This document shows positions 50,595 to 58,521 of a DNA stretch of 64,000 nt, piece after piece; position 1 is the stretch's first letter, and each line of letters starts with the position of its first letter. Position numbers and translations under genes: made by a program. The DNA is from Nocardioides litoris (GTDB lineage: Bacteria; Actinomycetota; Actinomycetes; Propionibacteriales; Nocardioidaceae), in contig NZ_VDMR01000003.1 in assembly GCF_006346315.1 (NCBI RefSeq), forward strand, positions 310,001 to 374,000, in the 5' to 3' direction. The notes under the pieces were generated by a model, which worked only from the letters and a program-made list of their open reading frames with translations, was not told the origin of the DNA and ran no database searches.

Positions 50595-51212
50595 TCAGAA
50601 CAAGTCGCGCAGCCGGTCGAGCAGGGCGTCGCGCACGGCCTGCTGCACCGCGGCGCTGACGGCGGCCTCCAGCGCGTCGGGGTCGTCGAGGTCGTCGAGC
50701 AGGGCCCGCACGTCGAGCTCGTCGACGGCGCGCAGCAGGACGTCCTCGGTGTCCAGCGCGCCGTCGACCACCGAGTCGGGCAGCGCCCGCAGGGCCGCCT
50801 CGACGAACCGGTTGAGGTCGGCCGCGGCCAGGGCCTCGTCGGCCAGCTCGGAGGCCGGCGGCAGGTCGCCGTCGTCGCCCAGCCGGCGTACGGCGTCGCG
50901 CAGGCCGGCCCGCAGGGCGTCGACCTCGGCGTCGGTGGGGTCCTCCCGCTGGGCCAGGCGGAGGGTGAGGGCCTCGCGGCTGGTGCCGAGGCGGCAGGCG
51001 GCGGCGTCGACGCCGAGCAGCACGATGCGCTCGGTGAGGCCGTCGATGCCGTCGGCGCGCGAGGTGACGGCGCGCTCGGCGCAGGGGTCGGCCGGGCGCA
51101 GCGGCTCGTAGGTGCCGCCGCCCTGGGCGACCTGGACCCCGAGCACGGCGGCGACCAGCACGAGGGCCACCAGGGGCAGGCCGAGGAGCTCGACGAGGCG
51201 GCGCGCGGTCAC
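50595..51212 (-). CDS. Hypothetical membrane-anchored protein coupled to an MFS exporter
   Basis: A 205-residue protein with an N-terminal hydrophobic segment (LVELLGLPLVALVLVAAVLG) followed by a helical, acidic, Asp/Leu/Ala-rich region and two Cys (DPCAERAV and DAAACRLG). No family recognised. The GTG start overlaps the MFS stop as GTGA, so it is probably made with the transporter, perhaps as an extracytoplasmic partner. Codon use is normal. Confidence 0.75.
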   Translation of the reverse strand: MTARRLVELLGLPLVALVLVAAVLGVQVAQGGGTYEPLRPADPCAERAVTSRADGIDGLTERIVLLGVDAAACRLGTSREALTLRLAQREDPTDAEVDALRAGLRDAVRRLGDDGDLPPASELADEALAAADLNRFVEAALRALPDSVVDGALDTEDVLLRAVDELDVRALLDDLDDPDALEAAVSAAVQQAVRDALLDRLRDLF

Positions 51213-52552
51213 GGGTGGCGCCTCCGTCCGGGCAGGGCGACGGTGAGCATGGCCAGCAGCGCCAGGCCGGCCCCCAGCAGGAAGGAGTCGCGGAAGGCGG
51301 CCGTGGCGGCGCGCTCGAGCTGGTCGTCCAGCGCGCGCTCCAGGTCGTCGGCGGCGGGCCGCTCGGCGGGGTCGAGGTCGAGCGAGGCGAAGGCCGGGGC
51401 GAGGTCAGGCACCTGACCGCGCTCTGCCTGCAGCTGCCGCCCCAGCGCCTCGGCCACCGCGACCTTGTCCTCGGGCCGGAGCGGGGCGTCGATGACGAGC
51501 GCGGTGACGGCCTCCTGGGCCGGCGCCTCGGCCTCGCGCAGGTCGGCGGTGAAGACGGGGGTGAGCAGGGCGAGGCCGAGCACGATGCCGGCGTGCCGGG
51601 CCCCGATGGTCCACGCGGCGTGCCGGGCGCGCGGCAGCCGCTGCTCCAGGGCACGCTCGGTGAGGCGGTCGACGGTCATGCCGAGGCCGAGGCCGACCAG
51701 CACCTGCGGGGCGACCGTCCAGGCCAGGTGCGCCGACGGCGGCACCGCGAGCCCGACCAGCCCGCCCGCGACCAGGAAGCACCCGACGGCCACCTCCACG
51801 GTGGGCGGCGTGCGCAGCGCCCGGGCCAGGGGCCGGGCGGCCAGGGCCGCCAGCGGGACGACCGAGACCGTGACCGCCGCCGTGGCCGGTGACCGGCGCC
51901 ACCCCTCCACGAGGAGCAGCACCAGCAGGAAGGACGCCGCCACCAGCGCGGCCGAGAGCACCGCGAGCGTCAGGTTGGCCCGCACCGCCGGGCGGTGCCG
52001 GTCGGCCGGGGGCTCGCGCGGCGCGGCCACGGTCAGCGCGGCGGGGACCGCCAGCACCGCGAACGGCACCTGCACCACGAAGATCGCCTGCCACGAGATG
52101 GCCTCGGTGAGCAGCCCGCCCAGGACCGGCCCGAGCCCCGTCCCCACCACCCCGGCGGTGATCCAGGTCGCGACGCCCCTCCGCTCGCCGTACGACGCCA
52201 CGAGCAGCTCCAGGCAACCCAGGAGCGCGAGCGCGCCGCCGACCGCCTGCAGGCACCGGGCGGCGACGAGCACCTCGATGGTGCCGGCCGCGGCGCACCA
52301 GGCGGACGCCCCGGCGAAGACGGCGATGCCCACGGCGCTCGCGACGCGCGGCGAGGTGACCCGCAGGCTCCAGGCGGTCGGCACGGCGACCAGGGCGAGG
52401 ACCAGGTTGAAGGAGATGAGGACCCAGGCGACCTCGCCGACGGTGGTGTCGAGCTCCAGGAGGATCTCCGGCAGGGCCAGGGTCACCACGGCCGAGTCGG
52501 CCAGCACGAGCGCCACCGTCACCACGAGGAGGGCGGTGACGACGCGACGCAC
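51209..52552 (-). CDS. MFS transporter (DHA2-like drug exporter)
   Basis: A 447-residue polytopic protein with MFS features: helix 1 LLVVTVALVLADSAVVTLAL with D and TLALPEI typical of DHA2 exporters, the motif-C-like GVVGTGLGPVLGGLLTEAISW in helix 5, and multiple further helices. A hydrophilic insert near residues 330-420 (EAPAQEAVTALVID) precedes the last helix. Proton-driven export is likely, substrate unknown. The GTG at 52552 has a CAGGAT box 6 nt upstream. Confidence 0.9.
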   Translation of the reverse strand: MRRVVTALLVVTVALVLADSAVVTLALPEILLELDTTVGEVAWVLISFNLVLALVAVPTAWSLRVTSPRVASAVGIAVFAGASAWCAAAGTIEVLVAARCLQAVGGALALLGCLELLVASYGERRGVATWITAGVVGTGLGPVLGGLLTEAISWQAIFVVQVPFAVLAVPAALTVAAPREPPADRHRPAVRANLTLAVLSAALVAASFLLVLLLVEGWRRSPATAAVTVSVVPLAALAARPLARALRTPPTVEVAVGCFLVAGGLVGLAVPPSAHLAWTVAPQVLVGLGLGMTVDRLTERALEQRLPRARHAAWTIGARHAGIVLGLALLTPVFTADLREAEAPAQEAVTALVIDAPLRPEDKVAVAEALGRQLQAERGQVPDLAPAFASLDLDPAERPAADDLERALDDQLERAATAAFRDSFLLGAGLALLAMLTVALPGRRRHP

Positions 52553-52565
52553 CGGCCCATCCTGT

Positions 52566-52630
52566 CAGCCGGTCCTGCCCACCGGTCCTGCCAGCCGGTC
52601 CTGCCAGCCGGTCCTGCCAGCCGGTCCGCA
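52566..52630. repeat. Five tandem copies of a 13-bp repeat
   Basis: CAGCCGGTCCTGC is repeated five times with minor changes between the MFS start and the glycosylase-like gene. The period is not a multiple of three and the region is non-coding. The first copy lies directly upstream of the CAGGAT box of the MFS promoter. Confidence 0.88.
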
Positions 52631-52634
52631 GCGC

Positions 52635-53117
52635 TCAGCCCGTGCCGGGTCGCCGCGGGCGGTCGGAGACGGGCCAGGTGTAGGGCAGGTCGTCGGGGAC
52701 GTCGGGGAACAGCGGTCCGTAGTGCTCGGGGTCCTTGCGCAGCAGGGCGGAGCGGTGGCTGCGGTGGAGGTCGTCGTCGCCGAGCCACGGCGGCAGCTCC
52801 CCGGCGGCGGCCAGCTCGTCCTGGTCGCGCACGGTGCCTGGGCCGCCGGCGGTCACGAGGTCGCTGACCAGCGTGGTGGCGCAGGTGTCGGCCCGGCCCA
52901 GGGCCCGCCAGGCCGCGCAGACGTCCAGGCCGTAGCGCACCACCGCCTCCTCGTAGCCCGCCCACATCGCAGCGATCGGGTGGTGGCGCCATCCGTACCC
53001 GGGGACGACGAGGGCGCGGAGCACCTGCACCGTCTCGGCCCGCTGCTTGCCGAGCCGCCGGGCGTCGAGCAGGCGGGCGGAGTCGGCGAAGCCGGTCACG
53101 GGGAGGAAGGTCTGCAC
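52635..53117 (-). CDS. MSMEG_6728-type pyrimidine-dimer DNA glycosylase-like protein
   Basis: A 160-residue protein with the family N-terminus MQTFLPVTGFADSARLLDAR and then RLGKQRAETVQVLRAL, GWRHHPIAAMWAGYEEAVVR and a C-terminal HRSHRSALLRKDPEHYGPLF. These match the Pyr_excise family related to T4 endonuclease V, which removes UV dimers. Catalysis has not been shown for most actinobacterial members, so the repair role is by family. The start codon here is GTG. Confidence 0.88.
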   Translation of the reverse strand: MQTFLPVTGFADSARLLDARRLGKQRAETVQVLRALVVPGYGWRHHPIAAMWAGYEEAVVRYGLDVCAAWRALGRADTCATTLVSDLVTAGGPGTVRDQDELAAAGELPPWLGDDDLHRSHRSALLRKDPEHYGPLFPDVPDDLPYTWPVSDRPRRPGTG

Positions 53118-53141
53118 GGAGCGGGGTACCCGCCGGCGGGG

Positions 53142-54155
53142 TCAGCCACCCGCTCCCGCCATCCGCCCGAGCCGCTCCGCCAGGCGACCCGCGGCCTCGC
53201 GGACCTCCGGTGGCTCGAGCACCTCGACGTCGTGCCCGAGCATCGCGATCCGCACCGCCAGCCACGTCGGGTCGTCGGCCCCGGCCGTGAGCCGACAGTG
53301 CCCGTCGGGGTCGTCGGGGTCGGGCTCCACCGTGGCGACAGCGGGCGGCACCTCGGCGCGCACGAGCGCGGCCGGGGCGGCGACCCGGGCCACCGCGACG
53401 TGCCGGTACGGCGCCGCCGTCACCGAGCGCTGCACGTGGGCCGCGGGGTCGGGGTGCTCGCGCGGGGCGAACCGCCAGGTGGTCACCTCGACGCCGGCCA
53501 CCCGGTCGAGCCGGAACGTGCGCCAGTCGTGGCGGTCGAGGTCGAAGGCCAGCAGGTACCAGCGGCGGCCGGTGGCGACGAGCCGGACCGGCTCGACCCG
53601 CCGATCGACGGGCGCAACGGGTGCCGCGGCCGGGTCGGCCGGGCGGGCGGGCGGCGTACGACAGCGGACGCGGACGCCGTCGCGGCAGGCCCGGGCCAGG
53701 GCCAGCAGCACGTCACCGTCGACCTCGATCGCGCCCCCGGCGAGGGTGTCGGTGGCGTCGTGGAGCGTGCGGACCTCGCGGCGCAGGCGCGGCGGCATGA
53801 CCCGGTCGAGCTTGGCCAGGGTCCGCAGCGCGGCCTCCCCCGCGCCCGCGACCGTGCCGCCCGCGGCCAGGCGCAGCGAGACCGCGGTGGCGATGGCCTC
53901 GTCGTCGTCGAGCAGCAGCGGCGGAAGCGCGCGACCGGCGCCCAGCCGGTAGCCGCCGCCGACGCCCGGGGCCGCCTCGACGGGGTAGCCGAGCTCGCGG
54001 AGCCGGCCGACGTCGCGGCGTACGCACCGGTCGGTGACGCCGAGCTCGGCCGCGAGCTCGGGCCCGGTCCACACGTGCCGGCGCTGGAGCAGGGACAGCA
54101 GGGTGAGCACCCGCTGGGTCGTCGCGTCGGCCACGTCGACGAGCCTGCCACGCAT
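53142..54155 (-). CDS. WYL-domain transcriptional regulator
   Basis: A 337-residue YafY-like regulator. It has an N-terminal HTH (ATTQRVLTLLSLLQRRHVWT, TDRCVRRDVGRLRELGYPVE), a central linker, a WYL domain (RRWYLLAFDLDRHDWRTFRL) and a C-terminal WCX-type extension. WYL domains sense nucleic-acid or nucleotide signals in some families. Divergent from the DinB gene with 41 bp between starts, it probably controls that gene and itself. ATG at 54155 or GTG eight codons in (VADATTQRVL) may be used. Confidence 0.9.
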   Translation of the reverse strand: MRGRLVDVADATTQRVLTLLSLLQRRHVWTGPELAAELGVTDRCVRRDVGRLRELGYPVEAAPGVGGGYRLGAGRALPPLLLDDDEAIATAVSLRLAAGGTVAGAGEAALRTLAKLDRVMPPRLRREVRTLHDATDTLAGGAIEVDGDVLLALARACRDGVRVRCRTPPARPADPAAAPVAPVDRRVEPVRLVATGRRWYLLAFDLDRHDWRTFRLDRVAGVEVTTWRFAPREHPDPAAHVQRSVTAAPYRHVAVARVAAPAALVRAEVPPAVATVEPDPDDPDGHCRLTAGADDPTWLAVRIAMLGHDVEVLEPPEVREAAGRLAERLGRMAGAGG

Positions 54156-54196
54156 CGCGGACCGGAACGGTCCGGGTCTGGTGCTGTGCTGGGTCC

Positions 54197-54811
54197 ATGA
54201 CCTGGAACCGACGACTCACCGACCAGCTCACGTCCCACTGGGACGGCCAGGTGCGCCCGCGCCTGGTGGGGATGACCGACGCGGAGTACCTCTGGGAGCG
54301 GGTGCCGCACTGCTGGAGCCTGCGACCTCGCGGCACCTCGACCGCACCCGTGCAGGCAGGCTCCGGGGCGATGACGATCGACTTCGCGTTCCCAGAGCCC
54401 GAGCCCGCCCCGGTCACCACGATCGCGTGGCGCCTGGGCCACGTGCTCGTCGGCGTGCTGGCGATGCGCAACGCCTCCCACGTCGGCGGCCCGGCCACCG
54501 ACTACGGCAGCTACGACTACCCCGCGACCGCCGCCGAGGCGCTCGCCCGGCTCGACGCGGAGGTCGGCACGTGGCTCGCCGGCGTCGAGGCCCTCGGTGA
54601 CGACGGGCTCGAGCGGGCCGTCGGTCCGGCCGAGGGCGCCTTCGCCGCCGAGCCGTACGCCGTCCTGGTGCTCCACATCCATCGCGAGCTCGTCCACCAC
54701 CTCGCCGAGGTCTGCCTGCTCCGCGACCTGTACGCCGCCCGAGCGGGGCTCGCGGACCACGAGCGTCACCCAGACCACGCGGCTGGGGCCCGTGGGACGG
54801 TGCTGCGATGA
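54197..54811 (+). CDS. DinB superfamily protein
   Basis: A 204-residue four-helix-bundle protein of the DinB/YfiT type: RLTDQLTSHWDGQVRPRLVG at the start, TTIAWRLGHVLVGVLAMRN with a candidate metal His, and LHIHRELVHHLAEVCLLRDL with further His residues. Such proteins bind divalent metal and many are thiol-dependent transferases or damage-induced. The WYL regulator is divergent upstream; the stop overlaps the VOC pseudogene start as ATGA. Reaction unknown. Confidence 0.88.
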   Translation: MTWNRRLTDQLTSHWDGQVRPRLVGMTDAEYLWERVPHCWSLRPRGTSTAPVQAGSGAMTIDFAFPEPEPAPVTTIAWRLGHVLVGVLAMRNASHVGGPATDYGSYDYPATAAEALARLDAEVGTWLAGVEALGDDGLERAVGPAEGAFAAEPYAVLVLHIHRELVHHLAEVCLLRDLYAARAGLADHERHPDHAAGARGTVLR

Positions 54812-55244
54812 GCCGCGAGCTGCAGGTGAGCATCGACTGCGCCGACCCCGACCGGCTGGTGCGCTTCTGGTGCGAGGTGCTGGGCTACCGGCCGGACCTA
54901 CCGCCCGCGGGGTTCGCCACGTGGGAGGAGGCGCTCGACGCGTTCGGGTGCCGCCGGAGGCGCGGAACACGCGCTCGGCCTGCTCCGACCCCGACGGCCG
55001 CGGCCCTCGGTTGTTCTTCCAGGCGGTGCCCGAGGGCAAGACGGCCAAGAACCGGCTCCACCTCGACGTCCGTGCCGCGCCCGGCCTCACCGGCGAGGAG
55101 CGGATGGCCGCGCTCGAGGCCGAGGCGTCGCGGCTGGTCGCGCTCGGCGGCACCCGTCTGGCGCGGCACGAGCCGGACCCGCCGCTGAGCCACGGGTTCA
55201 TCGTCATGGCCGACCCCGAGGGCAACGAGCTCTGCCTCGACTGA
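54808..55244 (+). pseudogene. Frameshifted VOC (glyoxalase-like) family gene
   Basis: The first frame gives MSRELQVSIDCADPDRLVRF...GYRPDLPPAGFATWEE as far as a GGG run near 54946-54949. The protein then continues only in the next frame: PPEARNTRSACSDPDGRGPR, LFFQAVPEGKTAKNRLHLDV, and HGFIVMADPEGNELCLD with stop at 55244. A single missing base restores a 145-residue glyoxalase-like dioxygenase-fold protein of normal length with its metal site (His in RLHLDV, Glu in GNELCLD). It is either a recent pseudogene or a base-call error in the G-run. It overlaps the DinB stop by 4 nt. Confidence 0.85.
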
Positions 55245-55293
55245 GGTCCCGGGTTCTGCGGGGCGGGAGTGACGTGTGTGACGGGTGTGTTCG

Positions 55294-55387
55294 GGCAGAA
55301 TCTCCAGTTAACCGGAGAAACTGCCACTCCTGACGGGGAACTTCCCACCAGGAGTGGGAGATCCTCCAGTTAACCGGAGAATCTGCC
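55294..55387. repeat. 94-bp inverted repeat element with GTTAAC cores
   Basis: Two 39-bp arms (55294-55332 and 55349-55387) pair at 33 of 39 positions around a 16-nt loop that contains a small GGGGAACTTCCC palindrome. Each arm itself holds a CTCCAGTTAACCGGAG near-palindrome. It is non-coding and more AT-rich than its surroundings, and looks like a mobile or REP-type palindromic element, or a large termination structure for the HK gene. Confidence 0.85.
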
Positions 55388-55418
55388 GACCCGGTGCCGC
55401 AGCACCCTGCCCAGCCCC

Positions 55419-56576
55419 TCAGACAGGCAGCGCGAACCAGACCGTGGCGCCGCCACCAGGGGTCTCGTCGACCCCGATGGTGCCGCCGTGGGCCTGGACG
55501 ACCCGGCGGACCGTGTCGAGGCCGATGCCGGAGCCGAGGTTGTCGTCGGAGAGGCGGACCCGCGGCTCGAAGACGCGGGAGCGGTCGGCCTCGGGGATGC
55601 CGACGCCGTTGTCGGCGACCGCGATGACCACACGACCCTCCTCGGACCGGGAGGAGACGGCGACCTCGAGCGGGCGGGTGGGGTGGCGGTACTTGGCGGC
55701 GTTGTCGACGATGTTCTGCACGACCGAGCGCAGCTGCACCGGGTCGCCGGTGACCGTCGGCAACGGGCCGCGCTGCACCTCGACCCCGGACAGGGCGCCG
55801 CTGAGGTCGCTGAGCACGTCGGTGAGCACCTCGTCGAGGTCGACCGGCTCCGCGGCCATCGAGCCGCCGAGGGTCGCGTAGGAGAGCACCTCGTCGATGA
55901 GCGCGGCCATCCGGCGCGAGCCGTTGAGCGCGCGCTCGAGCAGCCACACCGCGTCGGCGGCCTCGTCGTCGTCGGAGAGCCGCTCGCGCAGCATCTCCAA
56001 CGACATCGACACGCTGGTCAGCGGCGACTTGAGGTCGTGGCTCACGCGGCCGGCGAAGGTGGACAGGCGCTCGTTGGACTGGGCGAGCTGTCGGCTGCGC
56101 AGCGAGAGCTCCAGGACGTCGACGATCCGCTCGGCCAGGGTGGCCAGGGCGCCGACCTGGGTGGCGCCGAGCTCGCGCGGCTCCTCGTCGAAGACGCAGA
56201 GGGTGCCGATCACGACCCCGTCGAGGGTGCGCAGGTGGTGGGAGGCGTAGAAGCGGACGCTGCCGATCTCGCCGGTCACGAACGGGTTGGTCGCGAACCG
56301 CTCGTCGAGCCGGGCGTCGGGCACCACCACCGGGGTGTCGCTGTCGAGCGTCATCGCGCACATCGAGTCCTCGCGACGGCAGATCGCCGCGTCGAAGCCG
56401 AAGGTGGCGACCTGGTGCTGGGCCACGTCGGTGATCAGGTTGATCGTGGCCATCGGGGTGTCGCACACCTGCGCGGCGAGCTCGACGATCGCCTGCAGCT
56501 CCAGCCGCGGGGGTCGGGTCAGGATGTCGTACTGCTCGATGCGCGTGAGGCGCTTCGCGCTGGTGGTGTCGGCCAT
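55419..56576 (-). CDS. GAF-domain sensor histidine kinase
   Basis: A 385-residue soluble kinase. The N-terminal GAF domain (about 20-165) carries CDTPMATINLITDVAQHQVA, CRREDSMCAMTL and RFYASHHLRTLDGVVIGTLC, a signature of GAF domains in cyanobacterial and actinobacterial kinases. HisKA has FAGRVSHDLKSPLTSV (phospho-His), and the HATPase has VQNIVDNAAKYRH, ADNGVGIPE and GSGIGLDTVRRVV. No response regulator is adjacent, so the partner is unknown. A TATCCT box lies 9 nt before the ATG. Confidence 0.94.
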   Translation of the reverse strand: MADTTSAKRLTRIEQYDILTRPPRLELQAIVELAAQVCDTPMATINLITDVAQHQVATFGFDAAICRREDSMCAMTLDSDTPVVVPDARLDERFATNPFVTGEIGSVRFYASHHLRTLDGVVIGTLCVFDEEPRELGATQVGALATLAERIVDVLELSLRSRQLAQSNERLSTFAGRVSHDLKSPLTSVSMSLEMLRERLSDDDEAADAVWLLERALNGSRRMAALIDEVLSYATLGGSMAAEPVDLDEVLTDVLSDLSGALSGVEVQRGPLPTVTGDPVQLRSVVQNIVDNAAKYRHPTRPLEVAVSSRSEEGRVVIAVADNGVGIPEADRSRVFEPRVRLSDDNLGSGIGLDTVRRVVQAHGGTIGVDETPGGGATVWFALPV

Positions 56577-56682
56577 GGCCTGTCGAGGATAGCCACCGCC
56601 GCCCCCTCAGCGCAGGGGCTCGTGACAGTCGGTCGTCGAGGCACCGTCCCGGGCTGGCCGGGACACGTCGCGGGCCGCCGTC

Positions 56683-57279
56683 CTAGCCGAGTCCGGGCGC
56701 GCCCCACACGGCGAGCCTGCGACCGGGGTCGTCCTCGACGGGCAGCTCGGCCCGTACGGCGTCGAGGACGGAGATCTCGAGCAGCTCCTCACGCCGCTGC
56801 CCGCCACCCGCCGCGGGGGCGAAGGCGTAGAAGGTGCCCTGCTTGTAGAGGTAGACCAGGCCGACCCGGCGGCCGGCGGTGTCGGCCAGCGGGACCAACG
56901 TGCACAGCAGCCCGGTGCCGAACCCGGCGGCCTCCAGCGAGGTGTTGACCGCGTGCAGGTCGGTGCACAGCCCGCCCAGGTCACCCGTCTGCGGGTCGTG
57001 CGGCGGGCGGTCGACCTCGAGCCAGGTGAACCCGAAGCCGTCGGTCGTGACCCGGACCTCGGGCGCGTCGGCGCTCGCGCCCAGCAGGTCGACGACGTCG
57101 CGCTGGGTCTGGGCGAACGCCGCTCCGGCCGCGGGCCGGAAGCAGACCGACCCGTCGCCGGTGGGCACGAGGCCCAGCGCGGCCTGGAGGGTGATGGCCG
57201 CCGACGGCACCTGGAACAGCGCGTCGAGGTCGGCCGCCGGCGGCACCGACCGGCCGAGGATCTTGTCGAGGAAGCCCAC
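56683..57279 (-). CDS. pspAB: PspA-associated protein PspAB
   Basis: A 198-residue soluble protein starting (GTG) GFLDKILGRSVPPAADLDAL, with VTTDGFGFTWLEVDRPP, DLGGLCTDLHAVNTSLEAAG and VGLVYLYKQGTFYAFAP. The sequence and position after HtpX match the actinobacterial PspAB family. The biochemical role is not known. GTG start follows the htpX stop by 11 bp. Last gene of the psp operon. Confidence 0.88.
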   Translation of the reverse strand: MGFLDKILGRSVPPAADLDALFQVPSAAITLQAALGLVPTGDGSVCFRPAAGAAFAQTQRDVVDLLGASADAPEVRVTTDGFGFTWLEVDRPPHDPQTGDLGGLCTDLHAVNTSLEAAGFGTGLLCTLVPLADTAGRRVGLVYLYKQGTFYAFAPAAGGGQRREELLEISVLDAVRAELPVEDDPGRRLAVWGAPGLG

Positions 57280-57290
57280 CGCCGGCCCGC

Positions 57291-58202
57291 TCAGGCGCCC
57301 GGCGCGGCGAGGTCGCGCTCGATGCGGGCGAGCTGCTCGAGGCGACGCTGCAGCGGCGGGTGGGTGGAGGTGAGGCCGCCGAGGCTCATCGGCGTGATGC
57401 ACAGCGCGCTGCCGGCGGCGACCTCGCGCAGGTCCTGCTGCGGGCTGCGCTCGACGCCGCCGGCGATCTTCTGCAGGGCGGAGGCGAGGTGGCCGGGCTG
57501 CAGGGTGAGGTAGGCGCCCGCGCGGTCGGCCGACAGCTCGCGGTAGCGCGAGAGCAGGCGGAGGAGCAGGAAGCTGACGGCGTACACCAGGAGGCTGAGG
57601 AACAGGACGAGCACCCAGACCGGCAGCCCGTTGCGGTTGTCGCGGCGCCCACCGCCCATCATGCCGAGCCCTCCGAACCGGGCGCCCTGGCTGAGGGTGC
57701 CGGCCGCGATCCCGGCCGAGGAGGCGACGGTCATGACGAGGACGTCGCGGTGGGCGACGTGCGAGAGCTCGTGGGCGAGGACGCCCTCGAGCTCCTCGGC
57801 GGTGAGCAGCTGCAGGATGCCGGTGGTCACGCAGACCACGGCCCGGTCGGGCGAGCGACCGGTGGCGAACGCATTGGGCACCGGGGTGTCGGCGACCCCG
57901 ACGCGGGGCTTGGGCATGTCGGCCAGGGCGCAGAGCCGCTCGACCATGCCGTGCAGCTCGGGCGCCTCGGCGGGCGTCACCTCGCGTGCGCGCATGGCGC
58001 GCATCGCGACGACGTCGCTGCGGGCCCACTGGTAGATCGCGATGCCGATGCCGACCACGCCGATGACCAGCCCGAGCGCGGGGCTGCGCACGGCCAGGGC
58101 GAGGCCGACGACGAGCACGACGAACAGGCCGCCGAGCAGGAACATGACCAGGGTCATCCGCGCGGTCAGCCCGGAGTCGCCCACGAAGCGGGTGCGGGCC
58201 AC
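57291..58202 (-). CDS. htpX: HtpX-type membrane zinc metalloprotease
   Basis: A 303-residue M48 protease with two N-terminal helices (LVMFLLGGLFVVLVVGLALA, LGLVIGVVGIGIAIYQWA), the zinc site LAHELSHVAHRDV and the downstream ligand region YRELSADRAGAYLT, plus two further helices. It degrades damaged membrane proteins. Here it lies between pspAA and pspAB, tying it to envelope-stress repair. Start at 58202, 10 bp after pspAA. Confidence 0.95.
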   Translation of the reverse strand: MARTRFVGDSGLTARMTLVMFLLGGLFVVLVVGLALAVRSPALGLVIGVVGIGIAIYQWARSDVVAMRAMRAREVTPAEAPELHGMVERLCALADMPKPRVGVADTPVPNAFATGRSPDRAVVCVTTGILQLLTAEELEGVLAHELSHVAHRDVLVMTVASSAGIAAGTLSQGARFGGLGMMGGGRRDNRNGLPVWVLVLFLSLLVYAVSFLLLRLLSRYRELSADRAGAYLTLQPGHLASALQKIAGGVERSPQQDLREVAAGSALCITPMSLGGLTSTHPPLQRRLEQLARIERDLAAPGA

Positions 58203-58212
58203 GGGCCGGCCC

Positions 58213-58521
58213 CTAGCCGGGGATCAGGCCGTCGTCGGCGAGCAGCTCGCGGACCTCGTCCATGGAGGCGTCGCCGTGCGGGAGGATCAGGTCGGACTCG
58301 TGGATGTCCTCGAGGTCGTGGGTGACCCCGGCGGCGCGGACGCCCTCGAGCAGCGCGTGCAGCGCCGGGCGGAACGACGCCTCGTCACCGGCCTCGATGG
58401 CCGCCTCGACGGCGGCGTCGAGCTCGTTGAGCCGGTCGAGCGCCGACTCGGCGACGTCGTACTGGCCCTCACCGAGGATGCGGATGATGAGGCCGCCGGC
58501 GGCTCCGGTCGCCTCGGTCAT
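58213..58521 (-). CDS. pspAA: PspA-associated protein PspAA
   Basis: A 102-residue acidic protein: LIIRILGEGQYDVAESALDR, LNELDAAVEAAIEAGDE, VTHDLEDIHESDLILPHGD. This matches the PspAA family that accompanies PspA in actinobacteria and archaea. Role unknown, probably PspA binding or control. ATG overlaps the pspA stop as ATGA. Confidence 0.9.
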   Translation of the reverse strand: MTEATGAAGGLIIRILGEGQYDVAESALDRLNELDAAVEAAIEAGDEASFRPALHALLEGVRAAGVTHDLEDIHESDLILPHGDASMDEVRELLADDGLIPG

